From Lentzea kentuckyensis (lineage in GTDB: Bacteria > Actinomycetota > Actinomycetes > Mycobacteriales > Pseudonocardiaceae): a DNA stretch of 64,000 nt. Position 1 is the stretch's first letter. Each line of letters begins with the position of its first letter. A program made the position numbers and the translations under genes. Below the pieces are notes generated by a model. The model made no database searches. It worked only from the letters and a program-made list of their open reading frames with translations, and was not told the origin of the DNA. The DNA lies in contig NZ_MUYM01000016.1 of the NCBI RefSeq assembly GCF_002150765.1, positions 62,001 to 126,000 of the forward strand, written 5' to 3'. This document shows positions 17,596 through 26,577 of this stretch, piece after piece.

Positions 17596-18428
17596 TGCAG
17601 GCCCTCCAGGATGTTGTCGATCACCGCCCTCGATTCTTCCTCACCCAGGGCGACGTCCGCGAGCGCCGTCAGGATGTCCTCGTGGACCTTGATGGTCTCC
17701 GGGTCGTCGAAGAAAAGGCAGTAGTTGACGCTGTCGGCGTAGACGACCGGCGGGTACTTCGGGAACTTCATCACCCTGAAGTCGCCGCACGTACCCGCGT
17801 GCACGCCTGCCGACCGAGGAACGATTCGGATCGTGACGTACTTTCGCACCGACATCCTGAGCAGGTGGGCCAGCTGTTCCCGCCACACCTCGACGTTGCC
17901 GACCGGGAGTTCGAGCGCCTGTTCGTGCACCAGGAAGACGAACTTCCGGCCAGGTTCGAGGATGTTCGCGCGAGCCGCCCTGGCAGCGGCGACGGCTGGG
18001 ACGTCCTCGGCCTCGATGACAGGCGAACGCTCGGTGACGATGTAGCCGTAGTCCGGCGTTTGCAGCAAGCCGGGCACCAGGATCATCGACCAGGTGATGA
18101 TCTCCTCGGCGTCCTGCTCGTGGTCGATGAGCGTGCGGACCTGGTCCGGTACGCCGTCCTTCGGCATCTGGAGCCAGGCGTTGCCGCACTCGCGGAACAG
18201 CTCCAGCAGGTGCTCGCGTTCCTCGACCGTGGCCTGGCAGTAGCCGAGCAGCAGGATGACCTCCTGCTCGGTCACGCCGCCCTTGCCGAGCGTCATGTCC
18301 GAGATTTTGGCTTCCTGCCAGCCGAGCTTTTCGGCGAGCTGGCGATGGGTGTAGCCAGTCCTGGCGATGATGGCGCGAATACCGCCACCGAACTCCCGTC
18401 CCACCACACTGGACGATCTTTTGGGCAT
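17592..18428 (-). CDS. XRE-type helix-turn-helix regulator with DUF5753 (Scr1-like) domain
   Basis: The product has 278 aa. An XRE helix-turn-helix (about 12-70; YTHRQLAEKLGWQEAKISDMT) is followed by a DUF5753 domain (about 95-275; MILVPGLLQTPDYGY, VVYADS). Such regulators form large families in actinomycetes and pair with DUF397 partners, here coupled through an ATGA overlap. The pair lies inside a patch of broken genes, consistent with a mobile accessory cassette (inference). Confidence 0.9.
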   Translation of the reverse strand: MPKRSSSVVGREFGGGIRAIIARTGYTHRQLAEKLGWQEAKISDMTLGKGGVTEQEVILLLGYCQATVEEREHLLELFRECGNAWLQMPKDGVPDQVRTLIDHEQDAEEIITWSMILVPGLLQTPDYGYIVTERSPVIEAEDVPAVAAARAARANILEPGRKFVFLVHEQALELPVGNVEVWREQLAHLLRMSVRKYVTIRIVPRSAGVHAGTCGDFRVMKFPKYPPVVYADSVNYCLFFDDPETIKVHEDILTALADVALGEEESRAVIDNILEGLQ

Positions 18429-18517
18429 GTCGGAAAACTAGGCCTGGTACGGCCTTTCGCTCCATCGTTTCCGGCCAAATCTGCCTGAAGGTGGGAGCCA
18501 TGGAGCGGCTCCATGTT

Positions 18518-18799
18518 TCACGATCTTGCTTTGAAAGCCGCTTTCCGCGCCGCTTTCGCGATCTTCTTGTCCGGGTGCTCCTCGCCGATCATGGTGAGCA
18601 CGTCCCACACGTCCGGATGGGGAAGGCGCCACATCGCGTCGAAGATCTCCTGCTCGCGCCCGGCAGGCACCGCTGAGGAGAACGACTCCTCGACTTCGCC
18701 CGTCGCGGCCAGCACGTCGGTGAGGAGCCACGCCATCTCGGCGTCGAGCTCCTCCTCGGTGAGCGACGGTCCCGCGGCGAGAAGATCCGCCGCCGTCAT
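18518..18799 (-). pseudogene. Truncated gene, C-terminal remnant of unrecognised function
   Basis: About 93 residues are readable from the first plausible ATG, ending in HPDKKIAKAARKAAFKARS. The frame stays plausible as protein a little further upstream (to about 18870) until it meets the helicase remnant head on, so its 5' end is probably lost. The C-terminus resembles the tails of larger actinobacterial proteins related to plasmid pRiA4b ORF-3; that assignment is uncertain. It could also be an intact small gene. Confidence 0.4.
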
Positions 18800-18874
18800 C
18801 TGCTCGGCCGGCCGCAGCAGCGCCGGCAAGGGGTCGTGGACCGCGAGAGCATCCTCGTCCGGCAACCCGGACCG

Positions 18875-19120
18875 GACTACTGCTTCCTGCTCGACCCGTG
18901 GTGGAACCCGGCGACCGAGGCGCAGGCGGTCGACCGGACCCACCGCATCGGGCAGACCCGAAACGTCATGGTGTACCGGCTGGTCGCGAAGGACACCATC
19001 GAGGAAAAGGTGATGGCGCTCAAGGCTCGCAAGGCCGAGTTGTTCTCCAATGTCATCGATGAGGGCGACGTGTTCGGTGCGAGCCTCGATGCCGAGGACA
19101 TCCGGGGGTTGTTCGCCTGA
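18875..19120 (+). pseudogene. C-terminal remnant of a SNF2-family helicase
   Basis: The reading frame from DYCFLLDPWWNP through QAVDRTHRIGQ (helicase motif VI), VYRLVAKDTIEEKV and the terminal AEDIRGLFA is the last 80 or so residues of a SNF2/Rad54-like helicase. Everything upstream, including the Walker A domain, is missing. The remnant abuts another truncated gene on the opposite strand. Confidence 0.85.
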
Positions 19121-19183
19121 TTGAGCGACTGGGCCGCGCGAAGTCTCGAGCTGTTGTAGTACGAAATGTAGGACGATGGTGTT

Positions 19184-19296
19184 GTGGAGCAGATCACCAA
19201 TCGGGGTAAGCCGATCGCGGACATCGTGCCAAGGCGGAGCCGGGAGTGGATGCGGGTGAGCTGGTCTCGGGCATGCGCGACGAGGAGCGCTGGTGA
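19184..19296 (+). pseudogene. Broken VapB-type antitoxin
   Basis: One frame reads VEQITNRGKPIADIVPR, the core of a Phd/YefM-like antitoxin; the C-terminus (GELVSGMRDEERW and stop) continues in another frame, so a frameshift separates them near 19233-19250. The N-terminal DNA-binding part is incomplete. Its TGA overlaps the toxin GTG. Confidence 0.7.
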
Positions 19297-19696
19297 TCTA
19301 CCTGGACTCGGCGGCGGTCGTTCGACCGGTCTGTGAGGAGCGAGAGACCGCGGCGCTCGTCGAGTGCTGAACAACGCCGCGGACCAGTCCCTCGTGTCGT
19401 CCGCGCTGATCGAGGTGGAGTTGCCTCGTGCTCTTCGGCGCAGCTCACCAGGTGTGTTGGATGCTGTCGCCGGCGTACTCGCCCGGCTCTGTCGGGTGGA
19501 CATCAATGCTGCCGTTCGCGCCACTGCGGCCGCGTACGCCGATCCGATGCTGCGGTCATTGGATGCCATCCACCTCGCCACCGCGGATGTGCTGTTCGCG
19601 TCGGACAAGAAGATCACCGCGTTCGTCACCTACGACAAACGCCTGGCGGCGGCTGCTGTCGCACTCGGACTGCCGGTAACCGCGCCTGGGGAGTGA
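19293..19696 (+). pseudogene. Frameshifted VapC-type PIN-domain toxin
   Basis: The first frame reads VIYLDSAAVVRPVCEERETA and stops at TGA 19369-19371; the rest (LVSSALIEVELPRAL, LDAIHLATADVLF, FVTYDKRLAAAA) is in another frame to 19696. Loss of one base near 19366 (TGGCTG to TGCTG, giving VEWLNN) explains the break. The PIN acidic residues (YLD, IEVE, LDAIH, TYDKRL) are all still encoded, so the lesion is probably recent, or a sequencing error. Confidence 0.8.
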
Positions 19697-19735
19697 AAGG
19701 CCAAGCCTCACCACCGTCGCACTCCGGCACATTGC

Positions 19736-20653
19736 TCAAGCCGGGCGCGGGGCGGTGGGGCCGAGCACGTCGACGGCCGCCAGCCAGGCCGCTCCTGCCG
19801 CGCCCTCCGTCGCCATGATCACCTGGGCGTTGCAGCGGGTGAGCAGTTCCTGCTTGAGATGGGTGCCGACCGGAGTCTTGATCAGCGAGCCCACCAGCAC
19901 GATCGGGGAGGTGTCGGACGGCTCGCGGACGGTGGAGGCCGTGTCCGCGAGCAGGCGGGCGGCGGAGGCCACGATCGTCAACGCCTCGGGGTCGCCGTGG
20001 TGGTAGGCGGAGCTGACCAGCGGGGCGAACTGGGCGAGAGCGATCGGCGGGCGGACGTTGACGGCGTTGATCAGCTGGCCGCGACTGCGTGTGCCGGCGG
20101 CGGTCAGGACTGCGGTGGCCAGGCCTTCCAGGGGTGCGTCCAGGTCCAGCAGCCGCAACGTCGCCCGCACGGCCTCGCGGCCCAGCCAGAACGCCGAGCC
20201 GTCGTCGCCGATCAGCCAGCCGTAGCCGCCGGACTGGGCGACCATGCGGTGGTCCACCACACGCCCGGCGATGGAACCGGTGCCCGCCACCAGGACCGTG
20301 CCGTCGGGGGACGAGGTGCCGGTGGCGAAGGCGGCCTCGCAGTCGGTGATCACGCGCATCGGGCAGTGCAGGCCCGCGCGTGCCCAGGCCTCCTGGAACA
20401 GGGCGGAAATGGCCGGGTCCGCCATCTTCGAGGCGCCGGCCATGCCCAGGACGCCGCTGCGGACCTTGCGGGAGTCCAGGCCGTCCAACGCTTCCGCGAG
20501 GGCCTCGCCGATGTGGGCGGCGGCGACCGACGGCGGGTGCGAGTTCGGGTTCGCGCCGCCCGCCAGGCCCTGGCCCAGGCGGGCGCCGTCGAGATCGAGG
20601 ACCAAAGCCCTCGTGGACGTGCCACCCGCGTCTAGTCCGACCACCAGATCCAT
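19736..20653 (-). CDS. BadF/BcrA-family kinase, second N-acetylglucosamine kinase-like protein
   Basis: The product has 305 aa. DAGGTSTRALV (8-18) is the phosphate-1 loop and VAGTGSIAGRV the phosphate-2 loop; GGYGWLIGDDGSAFWLGREAV matches N-acetylglucosamine kinases. It is shorter than the kinase at 9.8 kb and not closely similar. It stands alone between the broken vapC and the subtilase. With nagA and the das genes nearby, a role in salvage of GlcNAc is plausible (inference). Confidence 0.82.
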   Translation of the reverse strand: MDLVVGLDAGGTSTRALVLDLDGARLGQGLAGGANPNSHPPSVAAAHIGEALAEALDGLDSRKVRSGVLGMAGASKMADPAISALFQEAWARAGLHCPMRVITDCEAAFATGTSSPDGTVLVAGTGSIAGRVVDHRMVAQSGGYGWLIGDDGSAFWLGREAVRATLRLLDLDAPLEGLATAVLTAAGTRSRGQLINAVNVRPPIALAQFAPLVSSAYHHGDPEALTIVASAARLLADTASTVREPSDTSPIVLVGSLIKTPVGTHLKQELLTRCNAQVIMATEGAAGAAWLAAVDVLGPTAPRPA

Positions 20654-20704
20654 AGGAACCGAGTATGCCGAGAGCTGGTCAGCGGGGGCACGGCCAACCG
20701 GGTG

Positions 20705-23536
20705 TCACCGGACGAGGGCCCGGTTACCCGTTGCGTTGTGGTGGAACAGCACCAGTGGTCCAGCCGGGACTTGATCACCCGGATGGACCACTGTGGACAG
20801 TGACGGGACGATCACCTCGTAGTTGAACGTGGCCTGCGGGGCGACGTCGACGAGCTCGTCGGGGTCGGCCGGCGCGGTGTAGCGGCTGTGCACGCCGACG
20901 GTGTAGGTCACCGGGCCGGCCGGCAACGCGGACCGCGACACCGGCAGCACGACGACGTCGCTGTCGAACAGGTTGGTGTCGGTGGAGCCGTCGAAGCCGT
21001 TCAGCGGCTGCTCGTCCACGACGTCCTCTGTTCCGGCGACGACGGTGCGTGCCAGCCAGATGTCGGCGGTCACGTCGCCGTCGGCGTTGGTCGGCTTCAC
21101 CGCGGTCGTCACGAAGTCCTTGCCGCCCACCGAGAACCGCACCTCGGGCTGGGTGCTGCTGCCCAGGTTCGCCCACGTGCTCCAGGTCGCGACGCCGAAC
21201 GCCAGCAGGTCGGCGGTCGCCGTCGCGCCGACATAGCGCAGGTCGCCGCCGCGGGCCGTGCGGTTCACCGCGCAGTTGTCCTGCAGGTCGGGGCCGCAGT
21301 CCGGCAGGCGGTCGGAGCGTGCGCCGAGTTGCAGCACGGTCATCCGCGCCTGGTAGTCCGGCTGGTCGAGGCCCTGACCAGCGACCCGGCCGGCGGCCAC
21401 GGTCAGCCGCGACACCGGCTTCGGCGCCGCGTAGACGGGCACCTGCAGCGAGCGGTCGCCCGTGAACATCACCAGGCCGGACGCCTCCGCCAGGAACTGC
21501 CGGCCCTCGTCGAGCGAGACCGTGGGGTCGGGTGCCTTGCGCAACGCCGCCGGGTTCGCGATCCGCAGCTGCACGGTCACCGACGCCGAACCGCCCGGCG
21601 GCAGCACCACGAACGGTGACGTGACCTGGAAAGCCACGCCGGGTACCGCGGTGATCGGCTCGTACCGGGCCTTCAGCCGGACGGTCTTCGTCCCCTTGTT
21701 GAGCAATCGGATCGTGCGGTTGCTCAACAGCGGGGCACTCACCTCGACCGTGCCGAACGACGCGTCGCCGACCGCCAGCACGTCGGTGGACAACGCCGCG
21801 AGACCGTCGACCCGGCCGGAACCGACCCGCATCGGCGCCTCGCGCACTCCAGCGTCGTCGCGGACAACACCGGAAGCGGTGCTCATCAGCGCGCCCTTGA
21901 TCTCCTCGACAGTCCACTGTGGATGAACCTCGCGCAGCAACGCCGCGATCCCCGCCACGTGCGGCGAAGCCATCGACGTACCGCCCATCGACACGCCGTC
22001 GGACGCGGTGCCGGCGGCGGCGGAGAAGATCGTGTCGCCCGGCGCGGCCACCGAGATCGACGAACGGGAGCGCGACGACGACGGTGTGACGGTGTCCGCG
22101 ATCGCCGGAACCACCGTCGGCACCGCGCGCTTCAGGGCGCCGGTCAGGTGCACGGTCAACGTCCCGGCCTCCAGGGCAGGACGAAGAGCAGCGGTAGCGG
22201 TGGAAGTCAGCTGGAACGCCGGAATGTGAGCGTTGCCGGCGATCGCGGCCGCGAAGACCGGCAACGACGTCGACAGCAGAACGCCGGCTGCCCCGGCCTT
22301 CCACGCGTTGTCCGTCCGAGCCGCGGAACCGCAGGCACGGGTGGCGTCGTTGTCGTCCCACTCCAGCCAGACGATCTTGTCGCGCAGCGGCTCCGAAATC
22401 GGCTGACAGCCGTCCACATTGGATGACAGTCGCACGACCGGCAGAGTGAGGTCCAGCGGTCCCTTGTAGTTCTGGCTGTACTGCCCCGGCCACTGCTTCC
22501 CGAGAGCCTCCAGCCCGTCGAGCATCGAGAAGTCGTCACGGCTGTTCGCCACCGAGATCGCGTCGGGGGAGTTGCCAGGCGACCCGGCCACGTCGTAGAA
22601 GTCGCCACCGTTGCCGGCCGCCGCGACGACGACCACGCCGTGCTGCACGAGCTTGCGCACGAACAGCGCGTCCGGGTCGTCCGCCGCGCCGAAGTCGCTG
22701 CCCAGCGACAGGTTGACCACGTCGAGCTTGTCGGAGAAGTCGCCGTCGCCGTTGGGGTCGAGCGCCCAGTCCAGCGCCTGCGCGGTCAGGTTCGTGCCGC
22801 CCTCGCACCCGAACACCTTCAGCGCGTAGAGCAGCGCGCGAGGTGCCGTGCCGGGTCCGATCCTCAGCGAATCAAGATCCACAGAGGCGTAGGACCCGCG
22901 ATAGGTCGTCCCGTCCGCGTTCACCCCGAACCCGGCGGCGGTGCCGGCGACGTGCGTGCCGTGGCCCTCGCAGTCGAGCGGGTCGGCGTCCGGTTCGGGC
23001 AGCGAGCCGGGCTTCGCCGTGTAGGCGTCGCCCGCGAAGTCGTGCCCGCCGACGACCTTGCCAGTGGGAAATGTTTCAGCGGGGAACGAACCGCCGCCGA
23101 AGTCCGCGTGCCGGTAGTCGATGCCGGTGTCGATCACGCCGATCCGCACGCCGTCGCCGAAGTGCCCGAGCGACTTCCAGGCGTCGGAGGTCCGGGTGAG
23201 CCGGACGGCGTGCGCGTTGGTGAATTTCTTGGGTGTCATCCGATGCACGGCTCGCACTTCGGGCATCCGCGACAGAACCGACAGACGTGACTTTTCGGTC
23301 GACAGCACAACGCCCGGCACCGCGTTGGTCGTTCGCGCAACTTCCCGGCCACCTGACCGGGAGATGACACGAGATGCCTGCTCCGAAGTCCTGTCCCGGG
23401 CTGAACGTGCCTGTGTAACGGTGCTCGTGTCGACCGCAGGCGCCGAGGTCAGCTCCACGAAAACGGTTACGGGCTCCGTTGGGCCGGACGGCGTGAGGAG
23501 TGCGCCCACCAGGAGTGATGCGGCCACCAATTTCAT
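20705..23536 (-). CDS. Secreted subtilisin-like serine protease (S8) with inserted PA domain
   Basis: The product has 943 aa. A short signal peptide is followed by an I9-type propeptide (about 22-100). The triad lies in VIDTGIDYRH (Asp136), GHGTHVAG (His192) and GGTSMASPH (Ser521). The roughly 165 residues between the Asn-containing AAAGNGGDFYD region and the Ser motif hold a PA-like insertion. The C-terminal 350 residues look like beta-sandwich domains (fn3-like). AGAGGAG precedes the ATG. It is divergent from the fucose operon, with palindromes between. Confidence 0.93.
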   Translation of the reverse strand: MKLVAASLLVGALLTPSGPTEPVTVFVELTSAPAVDTSTVTQARSARDRTSEQASRVISRSGGREVARTTNAVPGVVLSTEKSRLSVLSRMPEVRAVHRMTPKKFTNAHAVRLTRTSDAWKSLGHFGDGVRIGVIDTGIDYRHADFGGGSFPAETFPTGKVVGGHDFAGDAYTAKPGSLPEPDADPLDCEGHGTHVAGTAAGFGVNADGTTYRGSYASVDLDSLRIGPGTAPRALLYALKVFGCEGGTNLTAQALDWALDPNGDGDFSDKLDVVNLSLGSDFGAADDPDALFVRKLVQHGVVVVAAAGNGGDFYDVAGSPGNSPDAISVANSRDDFSMLDGLEALGKQWPGQYSQNYKGPLDLTLPVVRLSSNVDGCQPISEPLRDKIVWLEWDDNDATRACGSAARTDNAWKAGAAGVLLSTSLPVFAAAIAGNAHIPAFQLTSTATAALRPALEAGTLTVHLTGALKRAVPTVVPAIADTVTPSSSRSRSSISVAAPGDTIFSAAAGTASDGVSMGGTSMASPHVAGIAALLREVHPQWTVEEIKGALMSTASGVVRDDAGVREAPMRVGSGRVDGLAALSTDVLAVGDASFGTVEVSAPLLSNRTIRLLNKGTKTVRLKARYEPITAVPGVAFQVTSPFVVLPPGGSASVTVQLRIANPAALRKAPDPTVSLDEGRQFLAEASGLVMFTGDRSLQVPVYAAPKPVSRLTVAAGRVAGQGLDQPDYQARMTVLQLGARSDRLPDCGPDLQDNCAVNRTARGGDLRYVGATATADLLAFGVATWSTWANLGSSTQPEVRFSVGGKDFVTTAVKPTNADGDVTADIWLARTVVAGTEDVVDEQPLNGFDGSTDTNLFDSDVVVLPVSRSALPAGPVTYTVGVHSRYTAPADPDELVDVAPQATFNYEVIVPSLSTVVHPGDQVPAGPLVLFHHNATGNRALVR

Positions 23537-23575
23537 GATCGACTCCTCTTAGTCATCGGACGACTTCAGGTCAAC

Positions 23576-23592
23576 ACCTAGACGAACTAGGT
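23576..23592. promoter_or_regulatory. 6-5-6 palindrome near the subtilase promoter
   Basis: ACCTAG and CTAGGT flank 5 bases, 40 bases upstream of the subtilase ATG. It may be an operator for that gene; no known consensus was recognised. Confidence 0.35.
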
Positions 23593-23603
23593 CTCGCGGG
23601 GCT

Positions 23604-23618
23604 ATACATCCGATGTAT
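23604..23618. promoter_or_regulatory. GntR/FadR-type operator before the fucose operon
   Basis: ATACATCCGATGTAT has perfect 7-base arms around one central base, 30 bases before the first start codon of the operon. A site matching 12 of 15 positions lies upstream of the FadR-type regulator gene at 34158-34832, pointing to that protein as the controller (inference). Confidence 0.65.
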
Positions 23619-23648
23619 TTCGGCGGTGTGAGTAGAGGAGGAACGGCC

Positions 23649-24503
23649 GTGCAGCTTCTGCGCCTCGGGCCGGTCGGCGATGAACGTCCTGCAGTGAGGA
23701 CCGACGACGGGACCACATACGACCTCCTGCCGATCACCCCTGACATCGATGGGGCGTTCCTCGCGAACGACGGTGTCGACCGCGTGCGGGCCGCGCTCGA
23801 AGCCGGTGAGCTGGAGGTCCTGGACACCGAGGGGCTGCGCGTCGGGCCTCCGCTCGCGCGTCCCGGCAAGGTCATCTGCATCGGCCTCAACTACCGCGAC
23901 CACGCGGAGGAGACCGGCGCGGACATCCCGGGCGAGCCGGTGATGTTCCTCAAGACGCCCGACACGGTCGTGGGCCCGTACGACGAGGTGCTCGTCCCGC
24001 GCCGGTCCGTGAAGACCGACTGGGAGGTCGAGCTCGGCGTCGTGATCGGGCGCACGGCTCGTTACCTCGAGTCCGAAGAGGACGCTCTGAGCTGCGTCGG
24101 CGCGTACGTGCTCTCGCACGACGTCTCCGAGCGGGAGTTCCAGATCGAGCGCGGCGGAACGTGGGACAAGGGCAAGAACTGCGAGACGTTCAACCCGCTC
24201 GGCCCCTTCCTCGTGCCCGCTGACGAGATCTCCGACCCGCAGAGCCTGGAGATGCGGCTCTGGGTGAACGGCGAGATCAAGCAGAACTCGTCCACCAAGA
24301 ACATGATCTTCCCGGTGGCCGAGATCGTGCGCTACCTCAGCCAGTTCCTTGTCCTTCGACCGGGTGACGTCATCAACACGGGTACACCCGCTGGGGTGGC
24401 GCTCGGCCAGCCGGAGCCCAAGCCGTACCTGCGGGCCGGCGACGTGGTCGAGCTGGAGATCGAGGGCCTCGGGAAACAGCGTCAGACCCTCGGGCAGGCC
24501 TGA
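23649..24503 (+). CDS. Fumarylacetoacetate hydrolase family: predicted 2,4-diketo-3-deoxy-L-fuconate hydrolase
   Basis: The product has 284 aa. The family cleaves C-C bonds next to diketones using Mg. CIGLNYRDHAEE, the metal-binding DWEVELGVVIGR and the HDVSEREFQ segment are typical of the ureidoglycolate lyase-like branch used in fucose breakdown, giving pyruvate and L-lactate. GTG at 23649 is chosen over the upstream ATG because AGGAGGA lies 6 bases before it. It is the first gene of the nine-gene operon. Confidence 0.85.
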   Translation: MQLLRLGPVGDERPAVRTDDGTTYDLLPITPDIDGAFLANDGVDRVRAALEAGELEVLDTEGLRVGPPLARPGKVICIGLNYRDHAEETGADIPGEPVMFLKTPDTVVGPYDEVLVPRRSVKTDWEVELGVVIGRTARYLESEEDALSCVGAYVLSHDVSEREFQIERGGTWDKGKNCETFNPLGPFLVPADEISDPQSLEMRLWVNGEIKQNSSTKNMIFPVAEIVRYLSQFLVLRPGDVINTGTPAGVALGQPEPKPYLRAGDVVELEIEGLGKQRQTLGQA

Positions 24504-24506
24504 GCC

Positions 24507-25817
24507 ATGCCCAAGATCATCGAATTGGACGTGCTGGACATCCGGTTCCCCACGTCGCGCGAGCTCGACGGCTCCGACGCGATGAACCCGGATCCGGACT
24601 ACAGCGCCGCGTACGTGGTGCTGCGGACCGACGACGGGCCGGAAGGCCACGGGCTCGCGTTCACCATCGGCCGCGGCAACGACGTGCAGGCCGCCGCGAT
24701 CAAGGCGCTGGCCCCGCACGTCGTGGGCAAGGACGTGCCGGAGAACGCGAAGGCGCTGGCCGAGCTGTACTTCGAGCTGATCGGCGACTCGCAGATCCGC
24801 TGGCTCGGCCCCGAGAAGGGCGTCGCGCACATGGCGATCGGCGCGGTGGTCAACGCCGCGTGGGACCTCGCCGCCCGCCGCGCCGGGCTGCCCGTCTGGC
24901 GGTTCCTCGCCCAGATGACGCCCGAGGAGATCGTCAGCCTCGTCGACTTCCGGTATTTGAGCGACGCTCTGACGCCCGACGAAGCGTTGCAGATCCTGCG
25001 CGAGGTCGAGCACGGCAAGGCCGAACGCGCGGAAACCGTTGCTCGCGACGGATATCCGGCCTACACGACGTCACCGGGCTGGCTCGGCTACTCCGACGAG
25101 AAGCTCGCCGGACTCGCGCGGCAGGCCCTCGCCGACGGCTTCGACATGATCAAGCTCAAGGTCGGCGGCAACCTCGACGACGACGTGCGCCGGATGAAGC
25201 TCGCCCGCGAGGTCGTCGGCGACGAGGTGCGCGTGGCGGTGGACGCCAACCAGCGCTGGGACGTCGACACGGCGATCCGCTGGATGCGCGAGCTGGCGCC
25301 GTACGACCCGTACTGGATCGAGGAGCCCACCTCGCCGGACGACGTGCTGGCGCACCGGGCGATCGCGGACGCGTTGGCTCCCATCAGGATCGCCACCGGT
25401 GAGCACGTGCAGAACCGGGTGGTGTTCAAGCAGCTCCTGCAGGCCGGCGCGATCGACGTGTTGCAGCTCGACGCGTGCCGGGTCGCGGGCGTGAACGAGA
25501 ACATCGCGATCCTGTTGCTGGCCAAGAAGTTCGACGTCCCGGTGTGTCCGCACGCCGGTGGTGTGGGCCTGTGCGAACTGGTCAGGCACCTGTCGTTCTT
25601 CGACTACGTCGCGATCTCCGGCGAGGTCGGCGAGCGCGTGATCGAGTGGGTCGACCACCTGCACGAGCACTTCCTGGACCCGGCCGTCGTCGAGCGCGGC
25701 CGTTACCTGGCACCCACCAAGCCGGGATTCTCCGCTCAGCTCAAGGACGAGACGCTGTCCGACTACGTGTACCCGGAGGGTCCCGTGTGGACGGTATTGG
25801 AGGGCGAGAGTGACTGA
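24507..25817 (+). CDS. L-fuconate dehydratase (enolase superfamily)
   Basis: The product has 436 aa. It dehydrates L-fuconate to 2-keto-3-deoxy-L-fuconate. Catalytic landmarks of the enolase superfamily are visible: KLK (Lys216/Lys218), metal ligands Asp246 in VDANQRWD, Glu272 in [10 protein letters not shown] and Glu299 in GEHVQNR, and His349 in [11 protein letters not shown]. The length and the long N-terminal capping domain fit characterised L-fuconate dehydratases. It begins 3 bases after the previous stop. Confidence 0.92.
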   Translation: MPKIIELDVLDIRFPTSRELDGSDAMNPDPDYSAAYVVLRTDDGPEGHGLAFTIGRGNDVQAAAIKALAPHVVGKDVPENAKALAELYFELIGDSQIRWLGPEKGVAHMAIGAVVNAAWDLAARRAGLPVWRFLAQMTPEEIVSLVDFRYLSDALTPDEALQILREVEHGKAERAETVARDGYPAYTTSPGWLGYSDEKLAGLARQALADGFDMIKLKVGGNLDDDVRRMKLAREVVGDEVRVAVDANQRWDVDTAIRWMRELAPYDPYWIEEPTSPDDVLAHRAIADALAPIRIATGEHVQNRVVFKQLLQAGAIDVLQLDACRVAGVNENIAILLLAKKFDVPVCPHAGGVGLCELVRHLSFFDYVAISGEVGERVIEWVDHLHEHFLDPAVVERGRYLAPTKPGFSAQLKDETLSDYVYPEGPVWTVLEGESD

Positions 25818-26562
25818 CTTCGAAGGCCTGGTCGCCGTCGTCACGGGTGGCGCGTCCGGCATCGGGCTCGCGACGGCGAATCTGCTGTCGTCGCGCGGTG
25901 CGACGGTCGTGGCGCTGGACCTCACCCCGGACGTCAAGGACTCGCTGGTCGGGATTCGCACGGACGTGTCGGACGACGACAGCGTGCAGGCCGCGATCGA
26001 CGAGGTCGTGCAGCGGTTCGGCCGCCTCGACGTGGTCGTGAACAACGCGGGCATCGGCGCTCAGGGCGACGTGACGGCGAACGACGACGCCCAGTGGCTG
26101 AAGGTGCTGGACGTCAACGTGCTGGGCATGGTCCGCGTGTCCAGGGCCGCGTTGCCGCACCTGCGGAACTCGCCGGCCGCGGCGATCGTCAACACCTGTT
26201 CCATCGCTGCCTGGGCCGGGCTCCCGCAGCGCGCTCTCTACTCGGCCAGCAAGGGCGCGGTGTACTCGCTGACGCTCGCGATGGCCGCCGACCACGTCCG
26301 CGAAGGCATTCGCGTCAACGCGGTCGCTCCCGGCACGGCGGACACCCCGTGGGTGGGCCGTCTGCTCGACTCGGCGCCGGACCCGGCCGCCGAACGAGCC
26401 GCGTTGGAGGCACGCCAGCCGCACGGACGTCTGGTCTCCGCTGATGAGGTCGCGGGCGCGATCGCCTACCTGGCGAGCCCGCTTTCCGGTTCCACCGCGG
26501 GCACGATCCTCGCCGTCGACGGTGGCATGTACGGCCTTCGCTTGCGTCCCAAGCAGTCCTGA
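25810..26562 (+). CDS. Short-chain dehydrogenase: predicted 2-keto-3-deoxy-L-fuconate dehydrogenase
   Basis: The product has 250 aa. The SDR signature TGGASGIG (12-19), NNAG and YSASK with catalytic Tyr144 and Lys148 are present. In the non-phosphorylative fucose pathway this enzyme oxidises 2-keto-3-deoxy-L-fuconate to the 2,4-diketo acid. Its GTG start lies inside the dehydratase gene (8-nt overlap). The substrate is assigned from the operon. Confidence 0.85.
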   Translation: MTDFEGLVAVVTGGASGIGLATANLLSSRGATVVALDLTPDVKDSLVGIRTDVSDDDSVQAAIDEVVQRFGRLDVVVNNAGIGAQGDVTANDDAQWLKVLDVNVLGMVRVSRAALPHLRNSPAAAIVNTCSIAAWAGLPQRALYSASKGAVYSLTLAMAADHVREGIRVNAVAPGTADTPWVGRLLDSAPDPAAERAALEARQPHGRLVSADEVAGAIAYLASPLSGSTAGTILAVDGGMYGLRLRPKQS

Positions 26563-26577
26563 AAGGCAAATGACACG

